A stretch of 64,000 bases of DNA from Anaerosolibacter carboniphilus (GCF_014205875.1 NZ_JACHEN010000024.1:1-64000), one strand, 5' to 3'; shown: positions 42,060 through 51,811, counted from the stretch's first letter. Notes: generated by a model not told the origin, from the letters alone. Program-made: numbers and translations.

Positions 42060-42345
42060 CATAAAGGCCATGAAGAGAAGAGTAATTAAGAAGAAGGATT
42101 CTACAGAGAACTCCGGTAGCTGAGAAGGAGGAAGATATCTCTTAATGAATAAAGCCTCGGAGCTGCGTATTGAACTAATTTTAGGGATGGTACGACGTGT
42201 TCTCACGTTATAGGGATAGGGTATAAGCATTCTGCCGTACTCGAAGAGGTTGATATGGTGACATATCAGCGAACTGAGGTGGTATCATGAAGTTAACAAC
42301 TCTCGTCCTCAAGATGAATAATCTTGGAGGTGAGAGTTTTTTATT
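42060..42345 (+). ncRNA. T-box leader, lysine specific
   Basis: Upstream of lysyl-tRNA synthetase. Stem I has the AGTA (42081-42084) and GAA (42147-42149) of the specifier-loop turn, followed by specifier AAA (42151-42153), a lysine codon. The antiterminator bulge resembles the T-box consensus (GAGGTGGTATC, TGGT at 42280-42283). A terminator closes it at 42298-42342. Uncharged tRNA-Lys would open transcription. Confidence 0.85.
42298..42342 (+). terminator. T-box terminator
   Basis: AACTCTCGTCCTCAAGAT pairs with ATCTTGGAGGTGAGAGTT (one bulge), followed by TTTTTTATTTT. Confidence 0.8.
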
Positions 42346-42388
42346 TTGGAGTTGAGTAAAAAAATAGTAAAGATGAAGGAGTGATAGG

Positions 42389-43951
42389 ATGCATTGGGCG
42401 TATAGAACAGCGCAGGAGTTGATTGAAAAACATCCAAATCAAGATATCTTTGTGTGTGCATCAGGAATTAGCCCTTCAGGGTCTGTGCACATTGGCAATT
42501 TTAGAGAAGTAGTCACCACATACTTTGTGGTGAGAGCACTACAGGATTTAGGCAAGAAAACACGTTTTATATTTTCATGGGATGATTATGATCGGTTTAG
42601 AAAGGTTCCTAAAAATATAGATCAATCCTTTGAGCAGTATATAGGGATGCCCTATTCAGAAATTCCAGATCCCTATGGCTGCCATTCATCTTATGCAGCC
42701 CATTTTGAGAAAGAGTTTGAAGAGGCCTTGGGTATATTCGGCATTGATGTGGAGTTTATCTATCAGAGTAAGGAATATACGTCGGGCAGATATAATTACC
42801 ATATCCTTCATGCCCTAAAGGGAAGAAAGGAAATATACGATATATTGATGGCATTCAAAACCCAGGAGTCCTCTGAAGAGGAAAGGAATCATTTTTATCC
42901 CATTACACTATACTGTGAACGGTGCAGAAAAGACAATACAGAGGTGAAGGCTTTTGATGAGATGCAAGAGGAAATTCAATTTGTTTGTAGCTGTGGACAT
43001 CATGGCACTGTCAAAGTAATGGACGCAAACAATATCAAATTAAACTGGAAAGTAGACTGGCCCATGCGGTGGATGGTGGAAAGGGTGGTATTTGAGCCAG
43101 GTGGTAGAGACCATTCCTCTGAAACAGGAAGCTACAATGTGTCAAAAGAAATCGTTAGAAGAATCTTTAACCATAGAGCCCCTGATTACGTAGCCTATGA
43201 ATTCATAGGAATAAAGGGTAACAGTGGGAAAATGTCGAGCTCATTAGGAAACATCATCACCCCAGGAGAACTTTTGAAAATCTACCTTCCAGAGATAATA
43301 CTCTTCATTTTCTCTAGATATAAGCCAAATGCTGCTTTCAATATTGGTCTAGATGAGGATGTAATTAGAAATTATTCTGAATATGAAAGGTTTTACGAGA
43401 GCTACCGTAATGATACTTTAGGAAATGAGGATCTATATGATTCCTTCAGATTGTTGGCGTTTACCAATAACCAAAGAGTACCATCCTTTAGCCAGGCAGC
43501 AGGAATTTTACCTTTGATAAACTTTGATGTTCATATATTAGGGGATGTATTGAGGAAAATTGGAGAAGAATATGCATTAGAGGACATCATGAAGATCAGT
43601 GATAGAGTGGAACACTGGATGAAACACTGGTATCCCGAAAAAATGCTCCATCTGAATCAAGAGAAGGATATGGAATACTATGAGCAATTGAAGGATATAG
43701 AAAAAAGATGGCTAAGGGATTTATGTGCTGTGATTCAAGAGAGTGAAGCCTTAAGCAGCGACGAGTTGATGAAAAGAATATATGCGGTATGTCATGATGA
43801 AGATCATAAAGTGAAGAAAAACAATCAAAAGACTTTATTTGGCATCGTATATAAGCTTGTGTTGGACAATACCAGCGGTCCCAGATTATCCATACTGATT
43901 AAGACCTTAGGGATCGAAAAAGCACTCTCTTTATTAGATTTTAGTTCCTGA
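42389..43951 (+). CDS. lysS: Lysyl-tRNA synthetase, class I
   Basis: A 520-aa class I LysRS, the archaeal-type enzyme found in some bacteria instead of class II LysRS. HIGH-like motif SGSVHIGNF is at residues 31-39 and KMSKS-like KMSSS near residue 281. A zinc-type Cys set (YCERCRK..CSCG) is in the insertion, and the C-terminal anticodon-binding domain is helical. It is preceded by a lysine T-box and followed by a terminator that begins in its last codons. Confidence 0.95.
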   Translation: MHWAYRTAQELIEKHPNQDIFVCASGISPSGSVHIGNFREVVTTYFVVRALQDLGKKTRFIFSWDDYDRFRKVPKNIDQSFEQYIGMPYSEIPDPYGCHSSYAAHFEKEFEEALGIFGIDVEFIYQSKEYTSGRYNYHILHALKGRKEIYDILMAFKTQESSEEERNHFYPITLYCERCRKDNTEVKAFDEMQEEIQFVCSCGHHGTVKVMDANNIKLNWKVDWPMRWMVERVVFEPGGRDHSSETGSYNVSKEIVRRIFNHRAPDYVAYEFIGIKGNSGKMSSSLGNIITPGELLKIYLPEIILFIFSRYKPNAAFNIGLDEDVIRNYSEYERFYESYRNDTLGNEDLYDSFRLLAFTNNQRVPSFSQAAGILPLINFDVHILGDVLRKIGEEYALEDIMKISDRVEHWMKHWYPEKMLHLNQEKDMEYYEQLKDIEKRWLRDLCAVIQESEALSSDELMKRIYAVCHDEDHKVKKNNQKTLFGIVYKLVLDNTSGPRLSILIKTLGIEKALSLLDFSS

Positions 43952-43987
43952 GCATAGGGAGTTTGAGAACAAACTCCCTATGCTCAG
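43948..43987 (+). terminator. lysS terminator overlapping the stop codon
   Basis: A perfect 18-bp stem (CTGAGCATAGGGAGTTTG and complement) around AGAA; the TGA stop is inside the left arm. Confidence 0.85.
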
Positions 43988-44016
43988 GATTTTAGTTTCA
44001 AAATTTTATATATAAT

Positions 44017-44045
44017 TTGACAATATAACAAACTCATGGTATATT
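44017..44045 (+). promoter_or_regulatory. Promoter of the ROK repressor gene with a shared motif
   Basis: TTGACA, 17 nt, TATATT. The spacer holds AATATAACAAA (44022-44032), repeated exactly at 45352-45362 before the kinase gene, a likely binding site of the repressor. Confidence 0.6.
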
Positions 44046-44074
44046 TTTTTTAGAAAGCTGAAAGAGGGATAAAG

Positions 44075-45319
44075 ATGATGAATACATATAAAAAAGGCGG
44101 CAATACAGCGATTATAAAAAAGAGTAATTTATCCCTGATTGTTAGGCTTGTAAGGGAAATGGGCATGGTTTCAAGAACAGACTTAGCGAAGATTACGGGC
44201 TTGAGCAAAGGTGGTTTGACCCCCATCATACAGGAATTAATAAACAATGGAATCATTCGTGAAACAGGTGTGATGGATTCTGATGCGGGAAGAAAACCTA
44301 TCATGCTTGAGATATGTTCCCATGCAGCTTATGTCATTGCGGTGGATTTAAACAGGAGCAGCGCACAAATTGCGCTGGTGGATTTTTCAAATAAGGTAAG
44401 ATCTTCTTATGAATATAAATATGCAGGCAATGAGTCTACTCAGGAGATCATTCGAAGAATAAAAAGCATGATTCGGTTTTTTATCGAAGAAAACCATGAG
44501 TGCAGCATTGCAGCGATTGGTGTTTCATCCCCTGGGCCCCTTGATTGCCAAGAAGGGATCATATTGAATCCTCCTAGGTTCCATGGATGGAAAAACATAC
44601 CGATTAAGCAGCTTCTTGAAGAGGAGTTTGGCATACCAACCATCCTTGATAAAGATGCCAATGCCTATGCCATGGCAGAGAAAATAATGGGATTAGGGAA
44701 AAAATATAAAAATTTTATTCATGTTACCCATAGCGAAGGTATTGGTGCTGGCGTAGTCATTGATCGTATGTTATATCGGGGTGTAAGGGGGTTTGGGACT
44801 GAACTCGGGCACCTTGTTGTCGACTATCGGGGGAGTAAATGCGATTGTGGGAATATCGGATGCCTGGAACAATATGCATCCATGACAGCCATTATTGAGT
44901 GGATAGAATCAAGGATTCAACATGAAGTGGATGAGGCAGATGCCCCCATCAAGATGATTTATGAACGACGGGGACGAATAGAATGGGAAGATGTATTGGA
45001 CGGTCTTGATAAGAATAGCCCCATTTGCTTAAAAGCGGTGGAAAATGCAGCAGTATTTTTAGGGTATGGTTTAATCAATATGCTGAATATATTCGCACCA
45101 GAGGCTGTTATTATTGGGGGAAGAGGTATTTCTGCAGGTAAATATCTAGTGAAGCCATTAAAGAAAATGATGGCAGAGAGCACCTTTTATAAGGATTTTT
45201 ATCTACCGGATATATTGGTTTCAGATCTGAAGGATGGTGCTTTAATAGGCATTGCAAATACTGCATTTGAACATATCATTGATAAATCGACTGAACAATT
45301 ATTTAAACCCAAAATGTAA
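44075..45319 (+). CDS. ROK family transcriptional repressor
   Basis: A 414-aa sugar-responsive regulator (NagC/XylR type): winged helix about residues 15-75 (VSRTDLAKITGLSKGGLTPIIQELINNGIIRE), then a ROK sugar-binding domain with the zinc motif CDCGNIGCLEQYAS near residue 250 and the ELGH-type histidine in GTELGHLVV. Next to a sugar kinase, a hexose-phosphate isomerase and a XylFGH-type importer, it most likely represses those genes until the sugar is present. ATG at 44075; the next ATG 3 nt on is equally possible. Confidence 0.92.
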   Translation: MMNTYKKGGNTAIIKKSNLSLIVRLVREMGMVSRTDLAKITGLSKGGLTPIIQELINNGIIRETGVMDSDAGRKPIMLEICSHAAYVIAVDLNRSSAQIALVDFSNKVRSSYEYKYAGNESTQEIIRRIKSMIRFFIEENHECSIAAIGVSSPGPLDCQEGIILNPPRFHGWKNIPIKQLLEEEFGIPTILDKDANAYAMAEKIMGLGKKYKNFIHVTHSEGIGAGVVIDRMLYRGVRGFGTELGHLVVDYRGSKCDCGNIGCLEQYASMTAIIEWIESRIQHEVDEADAPIKMIYERRGRIEWEDVLDGLDKNSPICLKAVENAAVFLGYGLINMLNIFAPEAVIIGGRGISAGKYLVKPLKKMMAESTFYKDFYLPDILVSDLKDGALIGIANTAFEHIIDKSTEQLFKPKM

Positions 45320-45351
45320 AAGGCATAAAAATTTTAAGTAATTAATTAGAT

Positions 45352-45362
45352 AATATAACAAA
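45352..45362 (+). promoter_or_regulatory. Second AATATAACAAA motif, candidate ROK operator
   Basis: Exact 11-mer shared with the promoter at 44022. It lies within a wider dyad, GATAATATA (45350) to TATATTATC (about 45376), upstream of the kinase gene. Confidence 0.45.
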
Positions 45363-45450
45363 TGAAAATGATCAATATATTATCCGTATTATAATTATAA
45401 TTACGAAATATATATATTATAGGATACAGAGCTAAATATGAGGGGAAAGG

Positions 45451-46377
45451 ATGAGTTTATCGGTGGAGAAATATTGGATCGGCGTTGATCTAGGGGGGAC
45501 CAATATTCGAGTTGGGTTATTCGATAACGAGGGTGTAATACTGAGGGAACAAAAGGAGTTGACTGAGGTAGACAAAGGTCCAGCCCACGTCATACATAGG
45601 CTCGAAACGATGATTGATAAGGTTAAGGGCAGTAATCGTATACAGGGTATTGGGATTGGCATGCCAGGACCTTTGGATCCTTATGAGGGCGTAGTATTAA
45701 ATCCTGTAAATTTAACGGGATGGGATGGCATTCCGTTAGCAAGTATCATGAACGATTATTATAATGTCCCATGCTATATTGAGAATGATTGCAACGTAGC
45801 CGCTTTAGCGGAAGCAGTAGAGGGTGCAGGAAAAGGATATCCTATTGTATTCTATATTACCGTAAGCACTGGTATTGGTGGCGGTCTGTGTATCAACAGA
45901 GAAATTATCTCAGGAGCTACTGGAAACGCAGGAGAGATTGGGAACATTATCGTTAAAGAGAATGGAATTTTGCATAGTTACTTAAATCCTGGCTCCATGG
46001 AAGGTATGGCCAGTGGGACGAGTATATTAAGGATGGCAAGGGAAGAGGGCTTAGACATTCAACAAGCCCATGAAGTATTTTTAGTGGCGGAGGAAGGTAA
46101 CCCTATTGCTTTGGAAATTGTAGAAACCACTGTAGATGCACTGGCGCGAGGAATGGCAGCCATCGCCCATGTGATTGATCCCTATATCTTCGTATTAGGA
46201 GGTGGCGTAGCCCTCTCCGTTCCCGGCTTTGTAGATAAGGTTAGAGATCGATTTGAGCAATATATCTATCAAGTCATGAGAGGAAAAATAAAAGTAGAAT
46301 TAGCCCAACTGTCGGATGCAGGCATGATCGGCGCCATGTACATGATAAGAAAGAAGATGGAGGGGCAAGACCGATGA
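45451..46377 (+). CDS. ROK family sugar kinase (glucokinase-like), atypical
   Basis: A 308-aa ROK protein with the ATP site GVDLGGTNIRVGLFD, sugar-binding GMPGPLDPYEGVVLNPVNLTGWDGIP, catalytic Asp in ENDCNVAAL and second phosphate motif VSTGIGGGL. It lacks the ROK zinc motif: where CxCGxxGCxE and the preceding GH are expected it reads AGEIGNIIVKENG and NPGSMEGMAS. It may phosphorylate the sugar imported by the neighbouring ABC system. It overlaps manA by 4 nt. Confidence 0.88.
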   Translation: MSLSVEKYWIGVDLGGTNIRVGLFDNEGVILREQKELTEVDKGPAHVIHRLETMIDKVKGSNRIQGIGIGMPGPLDPYEGVVLNPVNLTGWDGIPLASIMNDYYNVPCYIENDCNVAALAEAVEGAGKGYPIVFYITVSTGIGGGLCINREIISGATGNAGEIGNIIVKENGILHSYLNPGSMEGMASGTSILRMAREEGLDIQQAHEVFLVAEEGNPIALEIVETTVDALARGMAAIAHVIDPYIFVLGGGVALSVPGFVDKVRDRFEQYIYQVMRGKIKVELAQLSDAGMIGAMYMIRKKMEGQDR

Positions 46378-47309
46378 GGGAGATTCTATTTTTTCAGAAA
46401 GTATTTAAAGAGAAAATGTGGGGCAGCGATCGTTTGAAAACTTTGTTCGATATGAATATTCCATCGGATCATACGGGGGAATGCTGGGTGATTAGTGGAC
46501 ATCCAAGCGGACAAACGGAGGTGCTGAATGGCACTTTTGCAGGATGGACCTTACAAGATATCTGGGGCAAGCGGAGAGATATCTTTGGACATATTGAAGG
46601 CGAAGAATTTCCATTATTGGTAAAAATCATAGATGCCTGTGATGACTTAAGTATACAAGTCCATCCTGATGAGCACTATGCGATGTCGAAGCCTAAGGAT
46701 GTCTTTCCAAAGACAGAATGCTGGTACATCCTTGACTGTGAAGATGGAGCAGAAATCATTTTGGGTCATAAGGCTCAGACAAGAGAAGATTTTGAACAAA
46801 TGGTGCGGCAAGGCAAATGGGAGGAGCTCCTTCAGAAAATACCTGTGAAAAAAGGAGATTTTGTCTATGTCCCCAGTGGGACAGTACATGCGCTAACAAC
46901 AGGAATATTGGTTTTAGAAATTCAACAATCTTCGGATACGACCTACCGATTATATGATTACGATCGGTTGGAAAATGGTGTGCCTAGAGAACTTCATATA
47001 GAGGAATCTCTGGAGGTGGTAAGGGTTCCTCACAGCATAGAGAATCAGATGATACAAGTAGAAACATATCCGCATGCAACGAAATCAATACTTACAGAGA
47101 CACCCTATTTTTCGGTCTATAAGTTTGATATAGATGGCCAAGTCTCATTGCATCAAGATAAGCCTTTTATGATTATGGGTGTTGTTGAGGGTGCTGGGAG
47201 CGTTGATGGATATCCAGTAAAAAAAGGAGATCACTTCATACTTCCCTGTGACTATGGAGATTTTGTGCTGGAAGGGACAATGTCTTTGATTGCCTCTACA
47301 AAAGAATAA
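46374..47309 (+). CDS. manA: Mannose-6-phosphate isomerase, class I
   Basis: A 311-aa zinc isomerase interconverting mannose 6-phosphate and fructose 6-phosphate. The zinc-site signature is LSIQVHPDEHYA with Glu in PKTECWY and His in VPSGTVHAL; YRLYDYDR is also conserved. Short ManA form usual in Firmicutes. Its ATG overlaps the kinase stop (ATGA), so kinase and isomerase are coupled and would feed the sugar into glycolysis as fructose 6-phosphate. No terminator is obvious in the 172-nt spacer that follows. Confidence 0.93.
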   Translation: MREILFFQKVFKEKMWGSDRLKTLFDMNIPSDHTGECWVISGHPSGQTEVLNGTFAGWTLQDIWGKRRDIFGHIEGEEFPLLVKIIDACDDLSIQVHPDEHYAMSKPKDVFPKTECWYILDCEDGAEIILGHKAQTREDFEQMVRQGKWEELLQKIPVKKGDFVYVPSGTVHALTTGILVLEIQQSSDTTYRLYDYDRLENGVPRELHIEESLEVVRVPHSIENQMIQVETYPHATKSILTETPYFSVYKFDIDGQVSLHQDKPFMIMGVVEGAGSVDGYPVKKGDHFILPCDYGDFVLEGTMSLIASTKE

Positions 47310-47481
47310 TTTTTGGGAAAATGAAAACGATTATACCAGGTTTGTTTATGGCAAGAGGGGAGTCACCATGATTGTATTGCTTGAATAACGGCACACCCAA
47401 GCTCTTTTTCAAGGGAGATGGGTTGTTCAAAGGTTATTTGAGTAGTATATAAATAATAAAAGGAAAAAGGGGGAAAAAACA

Positions 47482-48531
47482 ATGAAAGGCAGTAAAATTT
47501 TAGTTTTCATGCTAGCAGTTCTGTTAGTAGTAACGATGTTCGCAGGATGCAGCAAGCCTGCACCAACAGGAGAACCAGCAGCAGCGGAACCATCAGGGGA
47601 AAATCAGATTAAAATTGGTTTATCTTTACCTACCCAAAGAGAGGAAAGATGGGTAAGAGATAAAGAAAAGATGGAAGAGGTTGCAGCCCAAATGGGTGTT
47701 GAACTAATTGTAAAAGTTGCTGATGCCAATACACAAGAACAAATTACACAAGTGGAATCTTTATTGACACAGGGTATTGACGTATTGATCTTGGCGCCCC
47801 ATGACGCTTCTGCTTCTGCCACATTGGTAGATAAAGCAAAGCAAGAGGGAATTCCTGTAATCGCCTATGACCGCTTGATTACGAATACAGATAAACTTGA
47901 TGTATATATGTCCTTTGATAACGTAAAAGTTGGGGAACTTCAAGGCAAGTACATTACGGAGCAGGTTCCAGAAGGAAAATATATTATCATGTCTGGTGCA
48001 CCAACAGATAATAATGCCAAATTATTTAAAGAAGGCGCAATGAAATATATTCAACCGCTAATCGATTCCGGTAAGATTCAAGTGATCACCGAGCAAGCCG
48101 TTGAGAACTGGGTACCAGAAAATGCATTAAAGATTGTTGAAGCTGCACTGGCTGCAAACAATAATGAGGTTGATGCGATCCTGGCACCGAACGATGGGAC
48201 TGCCGGAGCAGCGATTCAAGCCTTAGCAGCCCAAGGGCTAGCGGGCAAAGTTCCTATCACAGGACAAGACGCTGAAAAAGCAGCTGCAAAAAGAGTGATG
48301 GAAGGTACACAATCCATGACAATCTATAAAGATACAAGAGCGCTTGGGAAAAAAGCCATTGAAGTTGCCGTTGCCCTTGCAAAGGGAGAAAAGCTAGAGA
48401 CAAATGGCGCATTAGACAATGGTAAGATCCAAGTGCCATCAGTATTAATCGAGTCTACAATCGTTACCAAGGATACTTTAAAAGAAGTTCTTATCGATAG
48501 TGGTTACATAACAGAGGATGATTTAAAATAA
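47482..48531 (+). CDS. xylF: Sugar ABC transporter substrate-binding lipoprotein (XylF family)
   Basis: A 349-aa lipoprotein: lipobox FAGC, a Pro/Ala/Glu linker, then a two-lobe sugar receptor. IGLSLPTQREERWVRDKEKMEE, the ligand-site APHDASASATLV and ILAPNDGTAGAAIQAL are XylF/ChvE-type marks. Ligand may be xylose or a hexose; the neighbouring manA argues for a hexose. AAGGGGG precedes the ATG. Confidence 0.9.
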   Translation: MKGSKILVFMLAVLLVVTMFAGCSKPAPTGEPAAAEPSGENQIKIGLSLPTQREERWVRDKEKMEEVAAQMGVELIVKVADANTQEQITQVESLLTQGIDVLILAPHDASASATLVDKAKQEGIPVIAYDRLITNTDKLDVYMSFDNVKVGELQGKYITEQVPEGKYIIMSGAPTDNNAKLFKEGAMKYIQPLIDSGKIQVITEQAVENWVPENALKIVEAALAANNNEVDAILAPNDGTAGAAIQALAAQGLAGKVPITGQDAEKAAAKRVMEGTQSMTIYKDTRALGKKAIEVAVALAKGEKLETNGALDNGKIQVPSVLIESTIVTKDTLKEVLIDSGYITEDDLK

Positions 48532-48554
48532 AGCTCGTTTGTTTTAAAACCCTG

Positions 48555-48585
48555 TGGAGGGATAACTTAGCTGGTTATTCCTCCA
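48555..48585 (+). promoter_or_regulatory. Intercistronic hairpin after xylF
   Basis: TGGAGGGATAAC / GTTATTCCTCCA, with a short T-rich tail. Likely limits read-through so that receptor exceeds transporter. Confidence 0.5.
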
Positions 48586-48611
48586 TCTTTTAGAAAGGTG
48601 GGCAGCGGTAG

Positions 48612-50144
48612 ATGAGTGAATATATTTTGGAGATGCAGAATATTGTAAAGGAATTTCCAGGGGTGAAAGCATTAGATCATGTGAACTTTAAAGTAAGAAA
48701 AGGAGAAGTCCATGCACTGGTCGGAGAAAATGGTGCGGGTAAATCTACCTTGATGAAGGTTCTAAGCGGCGTATATCCATATGGAACCTATGACGGTAAA
48801 ATCATTATCAATGGAAAAGAACAAAGATTTAGCAACATAAAGGACAGCGAAAAATCAGGGGTGGGCATTATTTATCAAGAGTTAACGCTGGTAAAGCAGA
48901 TGAACATATGCGAAAACATTTTTTTAGGCAATGAGTTTAAAAATCATGGTGTCATTAACTGGAACAAAGCAATGGTTGAGGCCAAGAAGGTTCTGAAGGA
49001 GGTTGGATTGGCGGAAAGCCCGGACACAAAACTCATCCATTTAGGCATTGGGAAACAACAGCTGGTCGAGATTGCGAAAGCCATATCGAAGGATGTAAGC
49101 ATATTGATATTGGATGAACCAACGGCGGCCTTAAATGAAGATGATAGTGAAAACCTGTTGGAGCTTATACGAAAGCTAAAAAGCCAAGGGATCAGCTGTA
49201 TCTACATATCCCATAAATTAAAGGAAGTAAAGGCCATTGCGGATACGATCACCATATTAAGGGATGGAAAAACCATAGATACCTATGCAAACGATGAGCA
49301 CATCAATCAGGATAAAATCATAACGGGTATGGTTGGAAGAGAATTGACACAGCTTTTCCCAAGGAAAGAGCATAAGCCTGGGGAAGTTGTTCTCGAAATC
49401 AAGGATTGGACAGTATACAATCCAGAATTACCAGATCGAAAGGTAATTGACAAGGTGAGTTTTCAGGCAAGAAAAGGGGAGATATTGGGGATCGCAGGTT
49501 TGATGGGGGCAGGAAGAACGGAATTAATGATGAGTTTGTTTGGAGCCTATGGCGTCAATCGGTGTGGAAGTATATTCATTGATAATCAAGAAGTAGAAAT
49601 TAAAGGGCCGAAGGATTCTATCGAGAAAGGATTCTGTTATTTATCTGAGGATCGAAAAAAGACCGGATTGGTATTAATGATGGATATAAAGCAAAATGTA
49701 ACCCTTGCGAGTCTAAATAAAATATCCAGCTATAAGGGGATTAATGAAAACGAAGAGATCAAAATGGCAAATCACTATGTGAATGCATTAAAAATAAAGA
49801 CACCTTCTATTGAACAGAAAACAAGAAACCTAAGTGGTGGAAATCAGCAAAAGGTTGTTATTGGAAAGTGGCTGATGGCTGCGCCAAAGGTACTGGTTTT
49901 GGATGAACCGACCAGAGGCATCGATGTGGGTGCGAAATATGAGATTTATAACATTATGAATGACCTTGTAGAACAAGGGGTTTGCATCATCATGATTTCA
50001 TCGGAGCTGCCAGAAGTGCTGGGGATGAGCGATCGGATACTGGTTATGCATGAAGGGAAGCTAGCCGCTGAATTAGACTATAAAGAAGCAGATCAAGAAA
50101 AAGTGATGTACTATGCAACGGGTGGAGAATTGGTACATTCATAG
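48612..50144 (+). CDS. xylG: Sugar ABC transporter ATP-binding protein (XylG family)
   Basis: A 510-aa double ATPase. The first half has Walker A GENGAGKSTLMK, signature LGIGKQQLVEIAKA and Walker B ILILDEPTAAL; the second half has the degenerate Walker A GLMGAGRTELMM, signature LSGGNQQKVVIGKWL and Walker B VLVLDEPTRGID. This is the normal layout of sugar importers of the Rbs/Xyl/Ara class. It energises the permease encoded next. Confidence 0.93.
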   Translation: MSEYILEMQNIVKEFPGVKALDHVNFKVRKGEVHALVGENGAGKSTLMKVLSGVYPYGTYDGKIIINGKEQRFSNIKDSEKSGVGIIYQELTLVKQMNICENIFLGNEFKNHGVINWNKAMVEAKKVLKEVGLAESPDTKLIHLGIGKQQLVEIAKAISKDVSILILDEPTAALNEDDSENLLELIRKLKSQGISCIYISHKLKEVKAIADTITILRDGKTIDTYANDEHINQDKIITGMVGRELTQLFPRKEHKPGEVVLEIKDWTVYNPELPDRKVIDKVSFQARKGEILGIAGLMGAGRTELMMSLFGAYGVNRCGSIFIDNQEVEIKGPKDSIEKGFCYLSEDRKKTGLVLMMDIKQNVTLASLNKISSYKGINENEEIKMANHYVNALKIKTPSIEQKTRNLSGGNQQKVVIGKWLMAAPKVLVLDEPTRGIDVGAKYEIYNIMNDLVEQGVCIIMISSELPEVLGMSDRILVMHEGKLAAELDYKEADQEKVMYYATGGELVHS

Positions 50145-50173
50145 GATATAGGAGGATAGAAGGAGGATTTATC

Positions 50174-51379
50174 ATGTCAACAAACACGAAAAGCATACAA
50201 AGCCCCATGGAAATTATAAAATTTTCTTTGCGAAACAACATTCGGCAATATACTATGTTTATTGCACTTATAAGTATTATGCTAATCTTTTCTATTTTAA
50301 GCCCTAATTTTCTAACACCAAGGAACTTGTCCACCTTGTTCCTGCAGACGGCTCATATCGCCATATTGGCCTGTGGCGTTGTTCTCGTGATCGTGGCTGG
50401 CCACATTGACCTATCCATTGGGGCTGTCGTAGGTTTAACAGGAGCGATTGTTGCAATTCTGCAAGCAAAATTTGGCCTGGGCATATTGCCATCGATTGTG
50501 ATAACTTTGGGTGTTGGTGGCATTATCGGATTGTGGCAGGGCTATTGGGTTGCCTACAAAGATGTTCCAGCATTTATTGTTACCTTGGCAGGTATGATGG
50601 TTTTTAATGGACTGCTGCTGGGTGTTACAAAGGGAGAAACCATCGCAACCTCCAGTGCGTTTAATCTAATCGGACAGGGTTATCTTCCAACTTTATTTCT
50701 AGAGAATACACCAAAGGATCTGATTCCCCATGATACCACTTTAGTCGTATTAGGGCTTGTGATCATTGGATATCTGTGGCTTGAGTTCAGCAACAGAAAA
50801 GAAAGAATCAACTATGAATTTGAAGTTTTGCCCCCATCTTTGTTTGCGTTAAAGATTGGTGTGGCGATACTATTGATTGCATCGGTGTTTATCATCATGG
50901 CCCTTTATCTAGGCATACCCTACTCGATTTTGATACTTATGGCAATCGGCGGTCTTTATATCTTCCTTACAACAAAGACTACGTTCGGCCGTCATGTCTA
51001 TGCCATTGGAGGCAACAAAGACGCAGCAAAGCTTTCGGGTATTAATATTAGACAAAGAACACTATGGATCTTTATTTCATCAGGAATCCTATGTGCTGTA
51101 GGTGGAATCATCTATACTGCAAGAGTAGGCTCTGCTGCCGCATCCGCAGGTCAAGGAATGGAGTTGGATGTGATTGCTTCCGCCATCATTGGCGGCACCA
51201 GTACCCTCGGTGGAGAAGGCACCATCGTAGGAGCAATCATAGGCGCTTTGGTAATGGCTACACTGAACAATGGGATGCTCCTCTTGGATGTAGGTACAAC
51301 CCAAAGGCTCATTGTAAGGGGTCTCGTCTTGCTCCTTGCAGTTTGGGTGGATATTTCGTCTCGTAAAAAGAATGGATAA
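50174..51379 (+). CDS. xylH: Sugar ABC transporter permease (XylH family)
   Basis: A 401-aa permease with about ten membrane segments. Marks are AGHIDLSIGAVVGLTGAIVAIL near residue 75, GRHVYAIGGNKDAAKLSGINI, and GQGMELDVIASAIIGGTSTLGGEGTIVGAIIGAL. AGGAGG precedes the ATG. Last gene of the sugar unit; a terminator follows. Confidence 0.93.
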   Translation: MSTNTKSIQSPMEIIKFSLRNNIRQYTMFIALISIMLIFSILSPNFLTPRNLSTLFLQTAHIAILACGVVLVIVAGHIDLSIGAVVGLTGAIVAILQAKFGLGILPSIVITLGVGGIIGLWQGYWVAYKDVPAFIVTLAGMMVFNGLLLGVTKGETIATSSAFNLIGQGYLPTLFLENTPKDLIPHDTTLVVLGLVIIGYLWLEFSNRKERINYEFEVLPPSLFALKIGVAILLIASVFIIMALYLGIPYSILILMAIGGLYIFLTTKTTFGRHVYAIGGNKDAAKLSGINIRQRTLWIFISSGILCAVGGIIYTARVGSAAASAGQGMELDVIASAIIGGTSTLGGEGTIVGAIIGALVMATLNNGMLLLDVGTTQRLIVRGLVLLLAVWVDISSRKKNG

Positions 51380-51412
51380 AGCTATTTCCCTCCCATAATG
51401 ATAGAGTTTTAT

Positions 51413-51450
51413 AAAAAGTCTGCTGCTGTATTATAAGCGGCAGGCTTTTT
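51413..51450 (+). terminator. Terminator after xylH
   Basis: AAAAGTCTGC / GCAGGCTTTT stem with a T run. The 430-nt gap to the next gene (51380-51811) otherwise has AT-rich sequence with GTTGTTAATAA and GTTATCAACA strings near 51575-51620, but no supported gene. Confidence 0.7.
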
Positions 51451-51811
51451 ATTATGGGCTGGAAAGGCGTATTATCAAGGGGATGGTCTTTGTGTGAGTA
51501 GATATCGCTGAAAAGCTTCTGATAAAATGCCGGAAGTACGCCATTATTGGCAGTAAATCTATCATATACTGTAAAATGTGGAGAAGTTGTTAATAAGATT
51601 TTGATTTTGAAAGAGTTATCAACAGCCCCACAAACATCTCCGAAAAATCGCCGCAAGTGTGCCCAAATTTTAAAACAATCCCTAGTATACTTTAAAATAG
51701 GAAAAATTGTTGAAAGTAAATTTTTCAAAAAAAGCTGCGACAAAGTATTATAAATTTGATCTGGAATTTACATCTATATGTATATTCTACATGATGAGGT
51801 GGTGGATGTTC

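Noticed and set aside
51575-51625. GTTGTTAATAA and GTTATCAACA strings resembling DnaA boxes, possible origin or att site
   Set aside because: Neither matches TTATCCACA exactly, they are few, and no replication or integrase gene is near.
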